The notes under the pieces are model-generated. The model had not been told where the DNA came from and searched no databases. It was given only the letters and a program-made list of their open reading frames with translations. 64,000 bases of DNA from an uncultured Lachnoclostridium sp. (GTDB lineage: Bacteria; Bacillota; Clostridia; Lachnospirales; Lachnospiraceae), in the NCBI GenBank assembly GCA_944381625.1, contig CALWLW010000015.1, positions 1 to 64,000 of the forward strand, in the 5' to 3' direction. Shown here one piece after another: positions 7,939 through 15,830 of the stretch (positions are counted from its first letter, which is position 1; each line of letters begins with the position of its first letter). The translations under genes and the position numbers were made by a program.

Positions 7939-9129
7939 CTATTCAACCTCTCTTGCTATTCCATATTCGTCTATGCTAACACCGGAGGGCTCCATGGCCT
8001 CCAGATGCGCTTCCCACGCTTCCACCTCTTCCGGTTCCGTCAGCAGCCGGGTGACGTACCCCTCCTGGCGGGCGGGCACCGGCGTGATTTCCAGATGCTG
8101 TTCTTCGTCGTTTCCATAGAAATGCAACTCCAGAAGGACGGTATCCAGGGTCTTCTCATTGAACCAGTAATTTCCCAGGCTGTAGAACACCGGCGTCCCG
8201 TCCACAAACTCCGCCCCCTGCAGGCAATGGGGATGGGCTCCCAGCACCACGTCCGCCCCGGCCTCCGCAAGCGCCCTGGCGCCTTCCGCCTGGACGTCCT
8301 CCAGTTCTTCGCTGTATTCCGTCCCCCAATGGATGTAGGCAATGACAAAATCCGCGTTCCGGTCCGCTTCCTCCACCGTCTCCAGCAGAGCCTCCGTATC
8401 ATAGCAGCGGAACACCCCAGGCGTATCCGTCCCCGCCTCCGGCGTCAGGATATATTTCTCCGCGCGGGTGGCCGACACCACCGCCACCGTCCTGCCGTCA
8501 AAGGTTCCGTACCACGGCTCTTTCGCTTCTCCGGCGTCGACGCCCGCGCCCACATAAGGAAGCCCTTCCCCGTCCAGAATGGACAGCATATCCAGAAACG
8601 CGTCCTCCCCGTAATCAAACACGTGGTTGTTGGCCAGATTGACCAGATCCACGCCCAGCTCCTCCAGGATCTGTACATGGGCCGGGTCTCCGCGGAAGGT
8701 ATACGCCTTCCCCGCCATGGGTTCTCCTTCGTCGGACAGGCAGCACTCCAGATTCAGGCACATCAGATCCGCCGCCTGCATCCTGGCTATGAGCTGCGGA
8801 TCGATGCATGCCCGGATATCCTCCCCCTGCGCCCGGTAGTAGCCCATGGTCCCCCAGTCGTCCGCCAGGTTGATATCCCCGGCGAAAGCCAGCGTAAAAT
8901 CATATTCGTGAAGATCCGGCGCGGAGGCTTCCGCGTCTTCTGCCTCCTGCGCTTCCCCGGCTGTGCTTTCCCCGGATACGTCCGTCACATCCGTATCTTC
9001 TTCCGCCAGCGCGGCCGTTCCCTCATTCACCGGCACGCTGTCCGCCTGTCCGGCGCGGCCGCAGCCTCCCGTCAGCAGCGCCCATAAAAGCCCCCACAAC
9101 AATCCCCGCAATAGTCTCTGTTTTCTCAT
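7939..9129 (-). CDS. CapA/PGA_cap-family lipoprotein
   Basis: A 396-residue surface lipoprotein. It has a signal peptide with a hydrophobic core (GLLWGLLWALL) and a lipobox ending LTGGC at about residue 23, then an acidic linker (about 28-75). The PGA_cap metallophosphatase-like domain follows, with FAGDINLADDW, NLECCLSD, NLANNHVFDYG, HWGTEYSEEL and LGAHPHCLQG. These carry the Asp, Asn and His metal ligands of the calcineurin-like fold. Relatives act on poly-gamma-glutamate or other wall-linked polymers, but the substrate here is not known. It overlaps hflX by four bases. Confidence 0.88.
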   Translation of the reverse strand: MRKQRLLRGLLWGLLWALLTGGCGRAGQADSVPVNEGTAALAEEDTDVTDVSGESTAGEAQEAEDAEASAPDLHEYDFTLAFAGDINLADDWGTMGYYRAQGEDIRACIDPQLIARMQAADLMCLNLECCLSDEGEPMAGKAYTFRGDPAHVQILEELGVDLVNLANNHVFDYGEDAFLDMLSILDGEGLPYVGAGVDAGEAKEPWYGTFDGRTVAVVSATRAEKYILTPEAGTDTPGVFRCYDTEALLETVEEADRNADFVIAYIHWGTEYSEELEDVQAEGARALAEAGADVVLGAHPHCLQGAEFVDGTPVFYSLGNYWFNEKTLDTVLLELHFYGNDEEQHLEITPVPARQEGYVTRLLTEPEEVEAWEAHLEAMEPSGVSIDEYGIAREVE

Positions 9130-10241
9130 GAAGCGCCTCCCGCTTCTGAAAGTCTTTTAAAAATCATATCCGTCAGTTCCGGGATCCCCGCGCCGCTTTT
9201 GGCCGACATATAGATCCGGTCGCCCCGCACCCTGGGCAGTTCCCCTTCGCCCAGGCGCAGATCCGCTTTATTGTAGACATAGATCACCGGGATATCGCCT
9301 GCTCCCAGCTCCTTGATCGTCTCCTCCGTCACCTGCTTCTGGCGGACGCAGTCCTCATCCGAGTCGTCCAGCACCAGAAGCAGCAGCTCCGCTCCCCTGG
9401 CCTCGTCCAGCGTGGAGCGGAACGCCTTCACCAGCCCCGCGGGAAGCTGATGGATGAACCCCACCGTATCCGACAGGAGGAACACCCGCTCCGGTCCCGC
9501 CTGTATCCTGCGCACCGTGGTGTCCAGCGTGGCGAACAGCATGTCTTTTTCCAGCACCTTCCTGGAGCCGTCCCTCATATACGTCTCCAGCATCCGGTTC
9601 ATGAGCGTGGATTTTCCCGCGTTGGTATATCCCACCAGCGCCACCCTGGGGATGCCGCTGCGTCCCCGCTTCCTGCGCTGGGTCTCCCGCTCTGTGGATA
9701 TCTTATCCAGTTCCCGGTTCAGCTCCGAGATCCGCTTCTCAATCCTCCGGCGATCCAGCTCCAGTTTCTTCTCCCCGGCTCCCCGGTTGGCAAGTCCGCT
9801 GCCGCCGCCCTGGCGGCTCAGCGCTTTATGCATGCCGGTCAGCCTGGGAAGCACATACTGAAGCCTCGCGGCTTCCACCTGCAGACGCGCCTCCCTGGTC
9901 TGGGCGCGTCTGGCGAAGATCTCCAGAATCAGCGTGGTCCTGTCCAGAATCGGCAGATCCAGAATATTCTGAAGGTTCCGAAGCTGGGAGGGTGTCAGGG
10001 AACGGTCAAATACCAGCACGTCCGCCGGTTCCTGCTCCAGCAGATCCTGTACCTCCCCCAGTTTCCCTCTCCCCATATACAGGGCGTTGTGGGGCCTGGA
10101 AAGCTTCTGGGTCATCTGCCCCACCACCTCCATCTGGCACGCCTCCGCCAGACTTTTCAGCTCCTCCATGGAGCGTTCAAAATTTTCTCCGTCATTCAGG
10201 TCGATTCCCAGTAAAAATGCGCGTTCCTTCTGTTCTGTCAA
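9126..10241 (-). CDS. hflX: ribosome-associated GTPase HflX
   Basis: A 371-residue HflX GTPase, which binds stalled 70S ribosomes and helps split them. The N-terminal HflX domain runs to about residue 165, followed by a coiled coil (KKLELDRRRIEKRISELNR). The G domain has P-loop GYTNAGKST, DTVGF and NKAD. The frame stays open far upstream into the preceding gene, but the likely start is a TTG at 10239-10241 that overlaps that gene's TGA (TTGA) and sits behind GGGAG. This makes the two genes translationally coupled. Confidence 0.92.
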   Translation of the reverse strand: MTEQKERAFLLGIDLNDGENFERSMEELKSLAEACQMEVVGQMTQKLSRPHNALYMGRGKLGEVQDLLEQEPADVLVFDRSLTPSQLRNLQNILDLPILDRTTLILEIFARRAQTREARLQVEAARLQYVLPRLTGMHKALSRQGGGSGLANRGAGEKKLELDRRRIEKRISELNRELDKISTERETQRRKRGRSGIPRVALVGYTNAGKSTLMNRMLETYMRDGSRKVLEKDMLFATLDTTVRRIQAGPERVFLLSDTVGFIHQLPAGLVKAFRSTLDEARGAELLLLVLDDSDEDCVRQKQVTEETIKELGAGDIPVIYVYNKADLRLGEGELPRVRGDRIYMSAKSGAGIPELTDMIFKRLSEAGGAS

Positions 10242-12478
10242 TCCGATGCTGTCTCCCTTCCCTGTCCGTCTGCAAACATCCTCATCAGTTCTGACACGAT
10301 CTGCCAGCCATACCGGATGCTGTCCTCTTCTATATATTCCTCTTCCGTGTGGAGTCCGCCTCCTGATATGGTTCCCACGCACACTGCCGGGATACCCATG
10401 GACAGCGGGATATTGGCATCCGTGGAAGCGGACGCGTCCGGAATCTCCTGATCCGCATATTTTTGCAAAACCCGCCTGCACGTTTCCGCAAGAGCCGCCT
10501 GCCGGGCCGCATCCACACCGTCCCCACAGGGCCGCTCTCCCACACAGACGGCTTCCACGGTTACACCGTCCACGGCAGTCCGATCCAGTTCCTCCTGGAA
10601 ACGGACTTTCATCCGCTCCATGCTCCGGGAATCCTCCGAACGATATTCATAGGTAAACACCGCCTCCGACGCAATGGCGTTGATCACTGTCCCTCCCTGG
10701 ATCGTCCCCACGTTCCAGGTGACTTTTCCGGCAGTGTCCAGTTTCCCGGAAGTATCCGGTTTCCCGGCGGCATCCGGCTCCGCTTCATACAGGCGCGCGA
10801 TCAGCCCCGCGGCCTGTGCGATGGCGTTCTTCCTTCCAAAATCCTGGTAGGAGTGTCCCCCCTGGGTGCGGACGCGTACCTCATAGCGCGCCGAACCCAC
10901 CGCCCGGCAGTAAAGCCGCTCCCGGTACAGGTCGAAGACCACCGCCTGCTCCACGGCGCCTTCATAATCCGCAAACACCTGCCTGCTGCCCTTCAGGTTG
11001 CCAAGCCCTTCCTCGCCCACGGTGGCGGCAAAGAGAATCCCATATTCAGGGACAAAGCCCGATCCTGCGGCCTGGGCCGCCGCCATGAGCATGCTCGCCA
11101 GGTTGGCAGTATCGTCCCCGATACCGGGGCAGTACAGGCGTCCGTCCCGCTGCCGGATCTCCAGCTTCGTATCCTGGGAGAATACCGTGTCCATATGCGC
11201 CGCGAATACGGTCAGCCGCTCCCTTTTCCGGCTCCAGAGCCAGCAGACGTTCCCTGCGCCGTCCACCTGGACGTCCTGCGCTCCATGGGCTTCCAGCCAT
11301 GCTTTCACGAAAACCGCCCGCTCCTGCTCCTGTCCTGTGGGCGCGGATATCCCGGCCAGATCGCAGATCAGCCGCCGGGCCCTCTGCTCCAGGATGTATG
11401 CCTTCAGAAATTCGTACATCTCCTGCTCCGTGGGCGGACAGCCGTCCAGATGCCGGGCAAATCCTGCGGTGCAGCGCCCCACGCCCAGTGTCCCGGTCTT
11501 TCCCCGGAACCCCTGTCCGATGCAGACCTTTTCTGTGAGTTCTTCCAAAAGCCCTTCTTTTTCCAGCATATCCAGCGCCGGAATCAGGTAGCCGTAGCAG
11601 GCGCTGCAGGATTCCACTTCCTCCGCCAGCTCCGCCAGCTTCATGACCCGCCCCAGTTCCGGAAGGGCCGTCTCGCTCTCCGGCCGGTTCAGTTCCCGGA
11701 TCACCGCGTGCTCCAGGTCGCTGCTGCCTGCTCCCAGGGCTTCCGCCATGCCAATATACGGCACGTCCTCCGTCCGGTAATTCAGGAACCGGCACACATA
11801 GGCGTCGCAGAGAACCGGATCCGCCGCCGCCAAAAGCCGGTTCATCTCCGTGGGGTTCCCGCCGTCTTCAAAATTCAGGTCGCCGCAGATATTGTCCACC
11901 AGAATAAAATCCTGGTGAATGCCCAGAGCAAGATGAGCGATGGGCCGGTGCAGTCCCAGCGCGTGGAATCTGCGTTTTTCACTGTTGGGCAGAAGCCCCT
12001 TCATATTTTTGAGGGCACAGGTAATCCTGGTCTGGCAATGCCCTTTCAACACCGGAACATTGATCATAAAATCCACGTTTTCCGCGCAGCGGCAAATGCG
12101 AAGCTCCATGCCTCCGCAGTCCTTAAGAACGCCTTTCTCCTTCTGGGCGTCGATCAGTTCCACCTGACAGCGCCCGGCCAGTTCCGCATACCCGCAGACC
12201 CGGAAAGCGTCCTCCGTCCGGTCTCCCACCCAGGAGCCTTCCATAATTGCCAGGTTATGAAAGCCGTGCTCCTGAAGATAGCGGATCAGTCCCTCCACCA
12301 CCTCCGGGTGGGTCGTCCCGCCCTGATCGGCGGGCGACGGGGATACCAGGTTGGGCTTGATGCCGATCCGTTTCTTTCGGCTTCCGATCATACCCGCCAG
12401 ATCCACCGCCTCCAAAAGTCGGCGGGTCATCTCCATATATTGTTTTCCGTGGATGATATATAATTCATTGCGTTTCAT
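10238..12478 (-). CDS. fusion of DUF362 domain and M20-family metallopeptidase
   Basis: A 746-residue fusion. Residues 30-345 match DUF362, with KPNLVSPSPADQGGTTHPEV, NVPVLKGHCQTRITCALKN and CSACYGYL; the family sometimes carries Fe-S clusters, and several cysteines (291, 294, 319, 336) are present. Residues 365-738 are an M20 metallopeptidase, with the zinc ligands readable as His428 and Asp430 (AAHMDTVF), Asp455/456 (GIGDDTA), Glu489/490 (TVGEEG), Asp516 and His710 (GGLHTEEE). The two parts are normally separate proteins. It overlaps the cyclase upstream by 14 bases and hflX downstream. The peptide substrate and the role of DUF362 are unknown. Confidence 0.85.
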   Translation of the reverse strand: MKRNELYIIHGKQYMEMTRRLLEAVDLAGMIGSRKKRIGIKPNLVSPSPADQGGTTHPEVVEGLIRYLQEHGFHNLAIMEGSWVGDRTEDAFRVCGYAELAGRCQVELIDAQKEKGVLKDCGGMELRICRCAENVDFMINVPVLKGHCQTRITCALKNMKGLLPNSEKRRFHALGLHRPIAHLALGIHQDFILVDNICGDLNFEDGGNPTEMNRLLAAADPVLCDAYVCRFLNYRTEDVPYIGMAEALGAGSSDLEHAVIRELNRPESETALPELGRVMKLAELAEEVESCSACYGYLIPALDMLEKEGLLEELTEKVCIGQGFRGKTGTLGVGRCTAGFARHLDGCPPTEQEMYEFLKAYILEQRARRLICDLAGISAPTGQEQERAVFVKAWLEAHGAQDVQVDGAGNVCWLWSRKRERLTVFAAHMDTVFSQDTKLEIRQRDGRLYCPGIGDDTANLASMLMAAAQAAGSGFVPEYGILFAATVGEEGLGNLKGSRQVFADYEGAVEQAVVFDLYRERLYCRAVGSARYEVRVRTQGGHSYQDFGRKNAIAQAAGLIARLYEAEPDAAGKPDTSGKLDTAGKVTWNVGTIQGGTVINAIASEAVFTYEYRSEDSRSMERMKVRFQEELDRTAVDGVTVEAVCVGERPCGDGVDAARQAALAETCRRVLQKYADQEIPDASASTDANIPLSMGIPAVCVGTISGGGLHTEEEYIEEDSIRYGWQIVSELMRMFADGQGRETASD
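10721..10774 (-). repeat. three in-frame 18-bp repeats inside the M20 domain
   Basis: Residues 569-586 of the fusion protein read as three hexads: DAAGKP, DTSGKL, DTAGKV. The DNA repeat is 18 bp. This looks like recent expansion in a surface loop of the peptidase's lid domain, and it could vary in copy number between strains. Confidence 0.7.
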
Positions 12479-13538
12479 CGATCTGCTTCAAAACGTCCAG
12501 GGTACGTATCTCGATCCCCTCTGACTTCCCTTTCAGCCGGATATTTTTCCCCAGCAGGGTGGTTCTGGCCCGGTTTCCCAGTGCGGCAGCCACCGCGCCG
12601 CTGATATAGATCTTGCCGGATTCCGCCTTCGATTCCAGACGGGAGGCAGTATTCACAGTATCGCCTATGGCCGTATAGTCCATGCGGTCCGGCGACCCAA
12701 TGTTGCCCACGACGGCCGGCCCGGCATTGATCCCGATCCCGTAGGATACCTCTTTCCCATATTTTCTTAACAGCCGCTCTGCCAGGGGCTTGGTTCCGGC
12801 GATCATATCCACCGCCGCCTGGCAGGCCTGGTAGACCGCGTCCTCACAGGGAAGCGGCGCTCCCCAGAAGGCCATGGTACAGTCGCCCATGTACTTGTCC
12901 AGGGTGCCCCCGTACTTTTTCACGCACTGGCTGGTCACCGTCAGACATTCGTTCAGGATCTCCACCACCAGCTCCGGCGCCATCTGTTCGGAGAGAGCCG
13001 TGAATCCCCGGATATCCGCAAACAGTACCGCAATCTCCACATTCCTGCCTTTTAATTCTTCCACTGAGACCCCTTCCCTGAGCAGCTCTTTCATAATAGA
13101 AGGGTCCACATACCGGCCGAACGTATCCTCTATACGCTGTTTTTCCAGAAGATGCATCTGCCTCCGGCTGATGTTGTTCCGAAGCCTCAGGTAAACCGTG
13201 GCCGGGTTAAACGGCTTATGTACGAAATCCCACGCGCCCAGTTTCAGGCAGAGATTCTCCACCTCCGCCCCCTCGTCGGCCGTGGCCACCAGCACCGGGA
13301 TCTCTTTCCACTGCTCACAGACAGAATATCTCTTTAGAAAATCATACCCGTCCATGACCGGCATGATCAGATCCAGGACGATTCCTTCCAGACACTCCCA
13401 CTCCCGATCCAGCAGTTCCAGCGCCTCCTGCCCGTTCTCCGCCTCCAGGATATGGTATTCCGATCCCAGGATCTCTTTTAAAATTTCACGATTCAGTTCA
13501 CTGTCATCCACGATCAGAATAGACTTTTCTTCACTCAT
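12465..13538 (-). CDS. response-regulator class III adenylate cyclase
   Basis: A 357-residue protein that joins a receiver domain (residues 5-120, phosphoacceptor Asp56 in VLDLIMP) through a short helix to a class III nucleotide cyclase domain (residues 165-345). Metal-binding Asp175 (FADIRGFT) and Asp219 (KYMGD) are present, and the base-recognition positions are Lys215 and Thr289. This Lys-Thr pair is known from CyaC-type adenylate cyclases, so ATP is the likely substrate. The Asn and Arg of VNTASR are also kept. The start chosen, MSEEKS, has GGAG upstream. It heads the eight-gene operon. No partner kinase is adjacent. Confidence 0.88.
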   Translation of the reverse strand: MSEEKSILIVDDSELNREILKEILGSEYHILEAENGQEALELLDREWECLEGIVLDLIMPVMDGYDFLKRYSVCEQWKEIPVLVATADEGAEVENLCLKLGAWDFVHKPFNPATVYLRLRNNISRRQMHLLEKQRIEDTFGRYVDPSIMKELLREGVSVEELKGRNVEIAVLFADIRGFTALSEQMAPELVVEILNECLTVTSQCVKKYGGTLDKYMGDCTMAFWGAPLPCEDAVYQACQAAVDMIAGTKPLAERLLRKYGKEVSYGIGINAGPAVVGNIGSPDRMDYTAIGDTVNTASRLESKAESGKIYISGAVAAALGNRARTTLLGKNIRLKGKSEGIEIRTLDVLKQIDETQ

Positions 13539-13600
13539 ACGCACCCGTCTCCACTGTTTCATTACCGATTATTGTAGCACAGGCGTCCGGAATCGGCAAT

Positions 13601-13641
13601 AGAACAAGAAGAATGCAGCACAGCCCACAGCCATACTGCAT
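13601..13641 (-). terminator. weak intrinsic terminator after fprA
   Basis: On the minus strand ATGCAG and CTGCAT (13613-13641) can close a hairpin, followed by TTCTTCTTGTTC. The inner stem is imperfect, so the call is tentative. It separates the flavodiiron unit from the cyclase operon. Confidence 0.45.
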
Positions 13642-13665
13642 CCTCTCAACCCTGAAGAGTCTCCG

Positions 13666-14832
13666 TCAGCGCTCCAGAAGCGCGTCCGCCAGAGCCTTCA
13701 GCTCTTCTTCGTTCTTCTCATTCATAACGGAGCGGATCGTCACCATCGGCTCCACAATGCTGATCTCTTTCATCCCTTCAAAATAAGCGCGCATCTGCTT
13801 TCCGGCCATGGGCGCCCAGGAACCGTTCTCCACAAGTCCCACCTTACGTTTCTGGAAATTCTTGATCTTCAGATGGTACAGGAAATCTTCCATGCAGGGG
13901 AACAGGCTGGCGTCGTATGTACAGCATGCCGTTACCAGCGTATCATAACGGTACGCGCTGGCCACCGCCTCGGCCATATCGTCCCTTGCCAGGTCAAAGA
14001 ATACCACATTCTTCGCGCCCTTTTCCTTCAGGATCTCCACAAAGCGCTGCATGGCCCTTCTGGTATTTCCATGGATGGAGGCGCAGGCAACCACAATTCC
14101 TTCCTCCTCCGGTTCATAGGAGGACCATTTCAGGTATTTCTCAATGTAGAAGCCCAGATTCTCCTTCAGGACAGGCCCGTGCAGAGGGCAGATCATGGCA
14201 ATGTCCAGCGTGGATGCTTTCTTCAGGAGCGCCTGCACCTGCGGCCCGTATTTGCCCACAATATTGATAAAATATCTTCTGGCCTCGTCCGTCCACTCTT
14301 CGTCCGCGTCCATAGCCCCGAATTTGCCGAAGCCGTCCGCCGCGAAGAGGATCTTTTCCGAAGATTCATATTCCACCATTACCTCCGGCCAGTGCACCAT
14401 GGGAGCCATGACAAAATGCAGGGTATGGCTTCCCAGCTCCAGGGTATCCCCTTCTCCCACCGTCACCATGCGGTCCGTCAGGTCAAAAGCAAAGAACTGG
14501 GGCAGCATGGCAAATACCTTCGCATTGCTGACCAGCTTCATGGACGGGTATTTCTCCGCGATTCTCTGGATGCTGCCGGCATGGTCCGGTTCCAGATGGC
14601 TGATCACCAGATAATCCGGCGCCTTTCCTTCCATTACCCGTTCCACGTTCTGCAGCCATTCGTCCGTCCTTCTGGGATCCACCGTGTCCATCACCGCAGT
14701 TTTTTCATCCTTAATTACATAAGAATTGTACGTCACGCCATTGGGTACATGGTACTGGCTCTCGAACAGGTCGATGTCCCTGTCGTTGCATCCCACATAC
14801 AAAACAGAATCTGTCACAGTCACTTCTTTCAT
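13666..14832 (-). CDS. fprA: flavodiiron protein (A-type flavoprotein)
   Basis: A 388-residue cytoplasmic enzyme that reduces O2 to water (or NO to N2O) with electrons from rubredoxin. The beta-lactamase-like diiron domain (1-250) has ligands His79, Glu81, Asp83, His84 (HLEPDH), His147, Asp166 and His218 (CPLHGP). The flavodoxin domain (about 255-388) begins with ASIHGNTRRAM, the FMN phosphate loop. The start overlaps the Crp/Fnr gene stop by four bases. With the rubredoxin gene upstream this forms a compact oxygen-detoxifying unit. Confidence 0.95.
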   Translation of the reverse strand: MKEVTVTDSVLYVGCNDRDIDLFESQYHVPNGVTYNSYVIKDEKTAVMDTVDPRRTDEWLQNVERVMEGKAPDYLVISHLEPDHAGSIQRIAEKYPSMKLVSNAKVFAMLPQFFAFDLTDRMVTVGEGDTLELGSHTLHFVMAPMVHWPEVMVEYESSEKILFAADGFGKFGAMDADEEWTDEARRYFINIVGKYGPQVQALLKKASTLDIAMICPLHGPVLKENLGFYIEKYLKWSSYEPEEEGIVVACASIHGNTRRAMQRFVEILKEKGAKNVVFFDLARDDMAEAVASAYRYDTLVTACCTYDASLFPCMEDFLYHLKIKNFQKRKVGLVENGSWAPMAGKQMRAYFEGMKEISIVEPMVTIRSVMNEKNEEELKALADALLER

Positions 14833-15509
14833 CTTTCGTCCTCCATAATCTTTCCTAGTTCCTCCGCATCCTGTATCCAGACCAGCTTTCCGTCGATCCG
14901 GATCAGCCCCTGTTTCTGCATCTCCATCAGAGTGCGGGACAGGGATGGGCGGGTCACGCCCAGATAATCAGCCAGTTCCTCGCGGTTCATGTCCATCACC
15001 GCCTTTTTCCCATCCTCGCTCACTTCCAGAAGCCAGAGGGCAATCTTCTGTCTCAGGGTGGTGTTGGTGAGGATATGCAGTTTCTTTGTCATCTGCAGAT
15101 TATTCTTAGCCTGAATATCCAGGAGGTTCCGGATAATCAGCTTGTGATGGGCACAGACATTCGCGCAGAAACCATAGATAAAATGATAGGGAAGGATCAG
15201 CACCCTGGACGCCTTCACCGCCACCGCTTCATACCAGTAGCATCCGGTGGCATCTGAGGGGCAGGTATCACCGAACACCTCCAGCTCGTTCACCTGGAAC
15301 AGAAGGTTTCTCTTTCCTGAGGGCAGGTTTTTGACGATCTGTACCTTTCCCTCCAGAAGCAGATACAGATTTTTCGGCACGTCGTCCTCCCCGAAAATCA
15401 TGCTCCCGGCGCTGTAGTCCCGGTACCTTGCCTTTGCACAGTTCAGCATCCGCCCCGCTTCCTCCTCGGTGATCCGGGCAAACAGCGGGCTCTCCAGGTA
15501 TCTCTCCAT
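14829..15509 (-). CDS. Crp/Fnr-family transcription regulator
   Basis: A 226-residue regulator. Residues 15-130 form the cyclic-nucleotide-binding-type beta roll, followed by a dimerisation helix and a C-terminal helix-turn-helix (about residues 165-215) with MNREELADYLGVTRPSLSRTL, which includes the recognition helix. Several cysteines (24, 83, 90, 114, 118) could bind a redox cofactor, but there is no classic FNR cluster spacing. GGAGGAAGG precedes the start. It lies between rubredoxin and fprA and most likely controls them. A GTAAC-N4-GTTAC palindrome lies upstream of rubredoxin at the right place for activation. Confidence 0.88.
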   Translation of the reverse strand: MERYLESPLFARITEEEAGRMLNCAKARYRDYSAGSMIFGEDDVPKNLYLLLEGKVQIVKNLPSGKRNLLFQVNELEVFGDTCPSDATGCYWYEAVAVKASRVLILPYHFIYGFCANVCAHHKLIIRNLLDIQAKNNLQMTKKLHILTNTTLRQKIALWLLEVSEDGKKAVMDMNREELADYLGVTRPSLSRTLMEMQKQGLIRIDGKLVWIQDAEELGKIMEDER

Positions 15510-15540
15510 CCTTCCTCCTCATCTTCCGTAACCATAAGCG

Positions 15541-15581
15541 GAAAGAAGGCTGCCGCGTCGTCACCGACATCTGCGGCAGCC
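15541..15581 (-). terminator. terminator between rubredoxin and Crp/Fnr gene
   Basis: On the minus strand GGCTGCCGC and GCGGCAGCC form a 9-bp stem (15548-15581) followed by TTCTTTC. It lies just after the rubredoxin stop, so rubredoxin should be made in excess over the downstream regulator and fprA through partial read-through. Confidence 0.75.
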
Positions 15582-15588
15582 CGTCTGC

Positions 15589-15756
15589 TTATTCTTCCGG
15601 CGCAAAATCTTCTTTGCCTACTCCGCAGACCGGACATACCCAGTCTTCCGGAAGGTCTTCAAAAGCCGTACCCGGAGCGATTCCGCTGTCCGGATCACCC
15701 AGCTCCGGATCATATACATAACCGCAGGGTTCGCAAACATATTTTTTCATATTCAT
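15589..15756 (-). CDS. rubredoxin
   Basis: A 55-residue one-iron electron carrier. The two cysteine pairs CEPCG (residues 8-12) and CPVCG (41-45) bind the iron, and the GYVYDP and DLPEDWVCP motifs are classic. The start at 15756 follows GGAGGTACG. It is the likely electron donor to the flavodiiron protein encoded 0.75 kb downstream on the same strand. Confidence 0.95.
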   Translation of the reverse strand: MNMKKYVCEPCGYVYDPELGDPDSGIAPGTAFEDLPEDWVCPVCGVGKEDFAPEE

Positions 15757-15788
15757 CGTACCTCCATATATTATTTTCCACTTCTTAT

Positions 15789-15830
15789 ATCATATCCTTT
15801 TTCAGGAAAATATACCGTAACATTTGTTAC
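15789..15830 (-). promoter_or_regulatory. rubredoxin promoter with Crp/Fnr-type operator at -41.5
   Basis: The palindrome GTAACATTTGTTAC (15817-15830) fits the GTA-N8-TAC pattern used by Crp/Fnr-family proteins. A -10 element TATGAT lies at 15789-15794 on the minus strand, with no recognisable -35 at 17 bp. The palindrome's centre is 29 nt before the -10, which places it at about -41.5, the standard class II activator position. An alternative promoter, TTGATG-17-TATTTT, overlaps the palindrome and would be repressed instead. Confidence 0.65.

Noticed and set aside
10242..10481. N-terminal extension of HflX by 80 residues
   Set aside because: The extension lies entirely inside the end of the M20 peptidase gene in another frame and is low-complexity in character. 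The TTG at 10241 gives a normal HflX length.
14829..15509. Classic FNR with a [4Fe-4S] cluster
   Set aside because: The cysteines do not follow the FNR spacing, so only a general Crp/Fnr call is supported.
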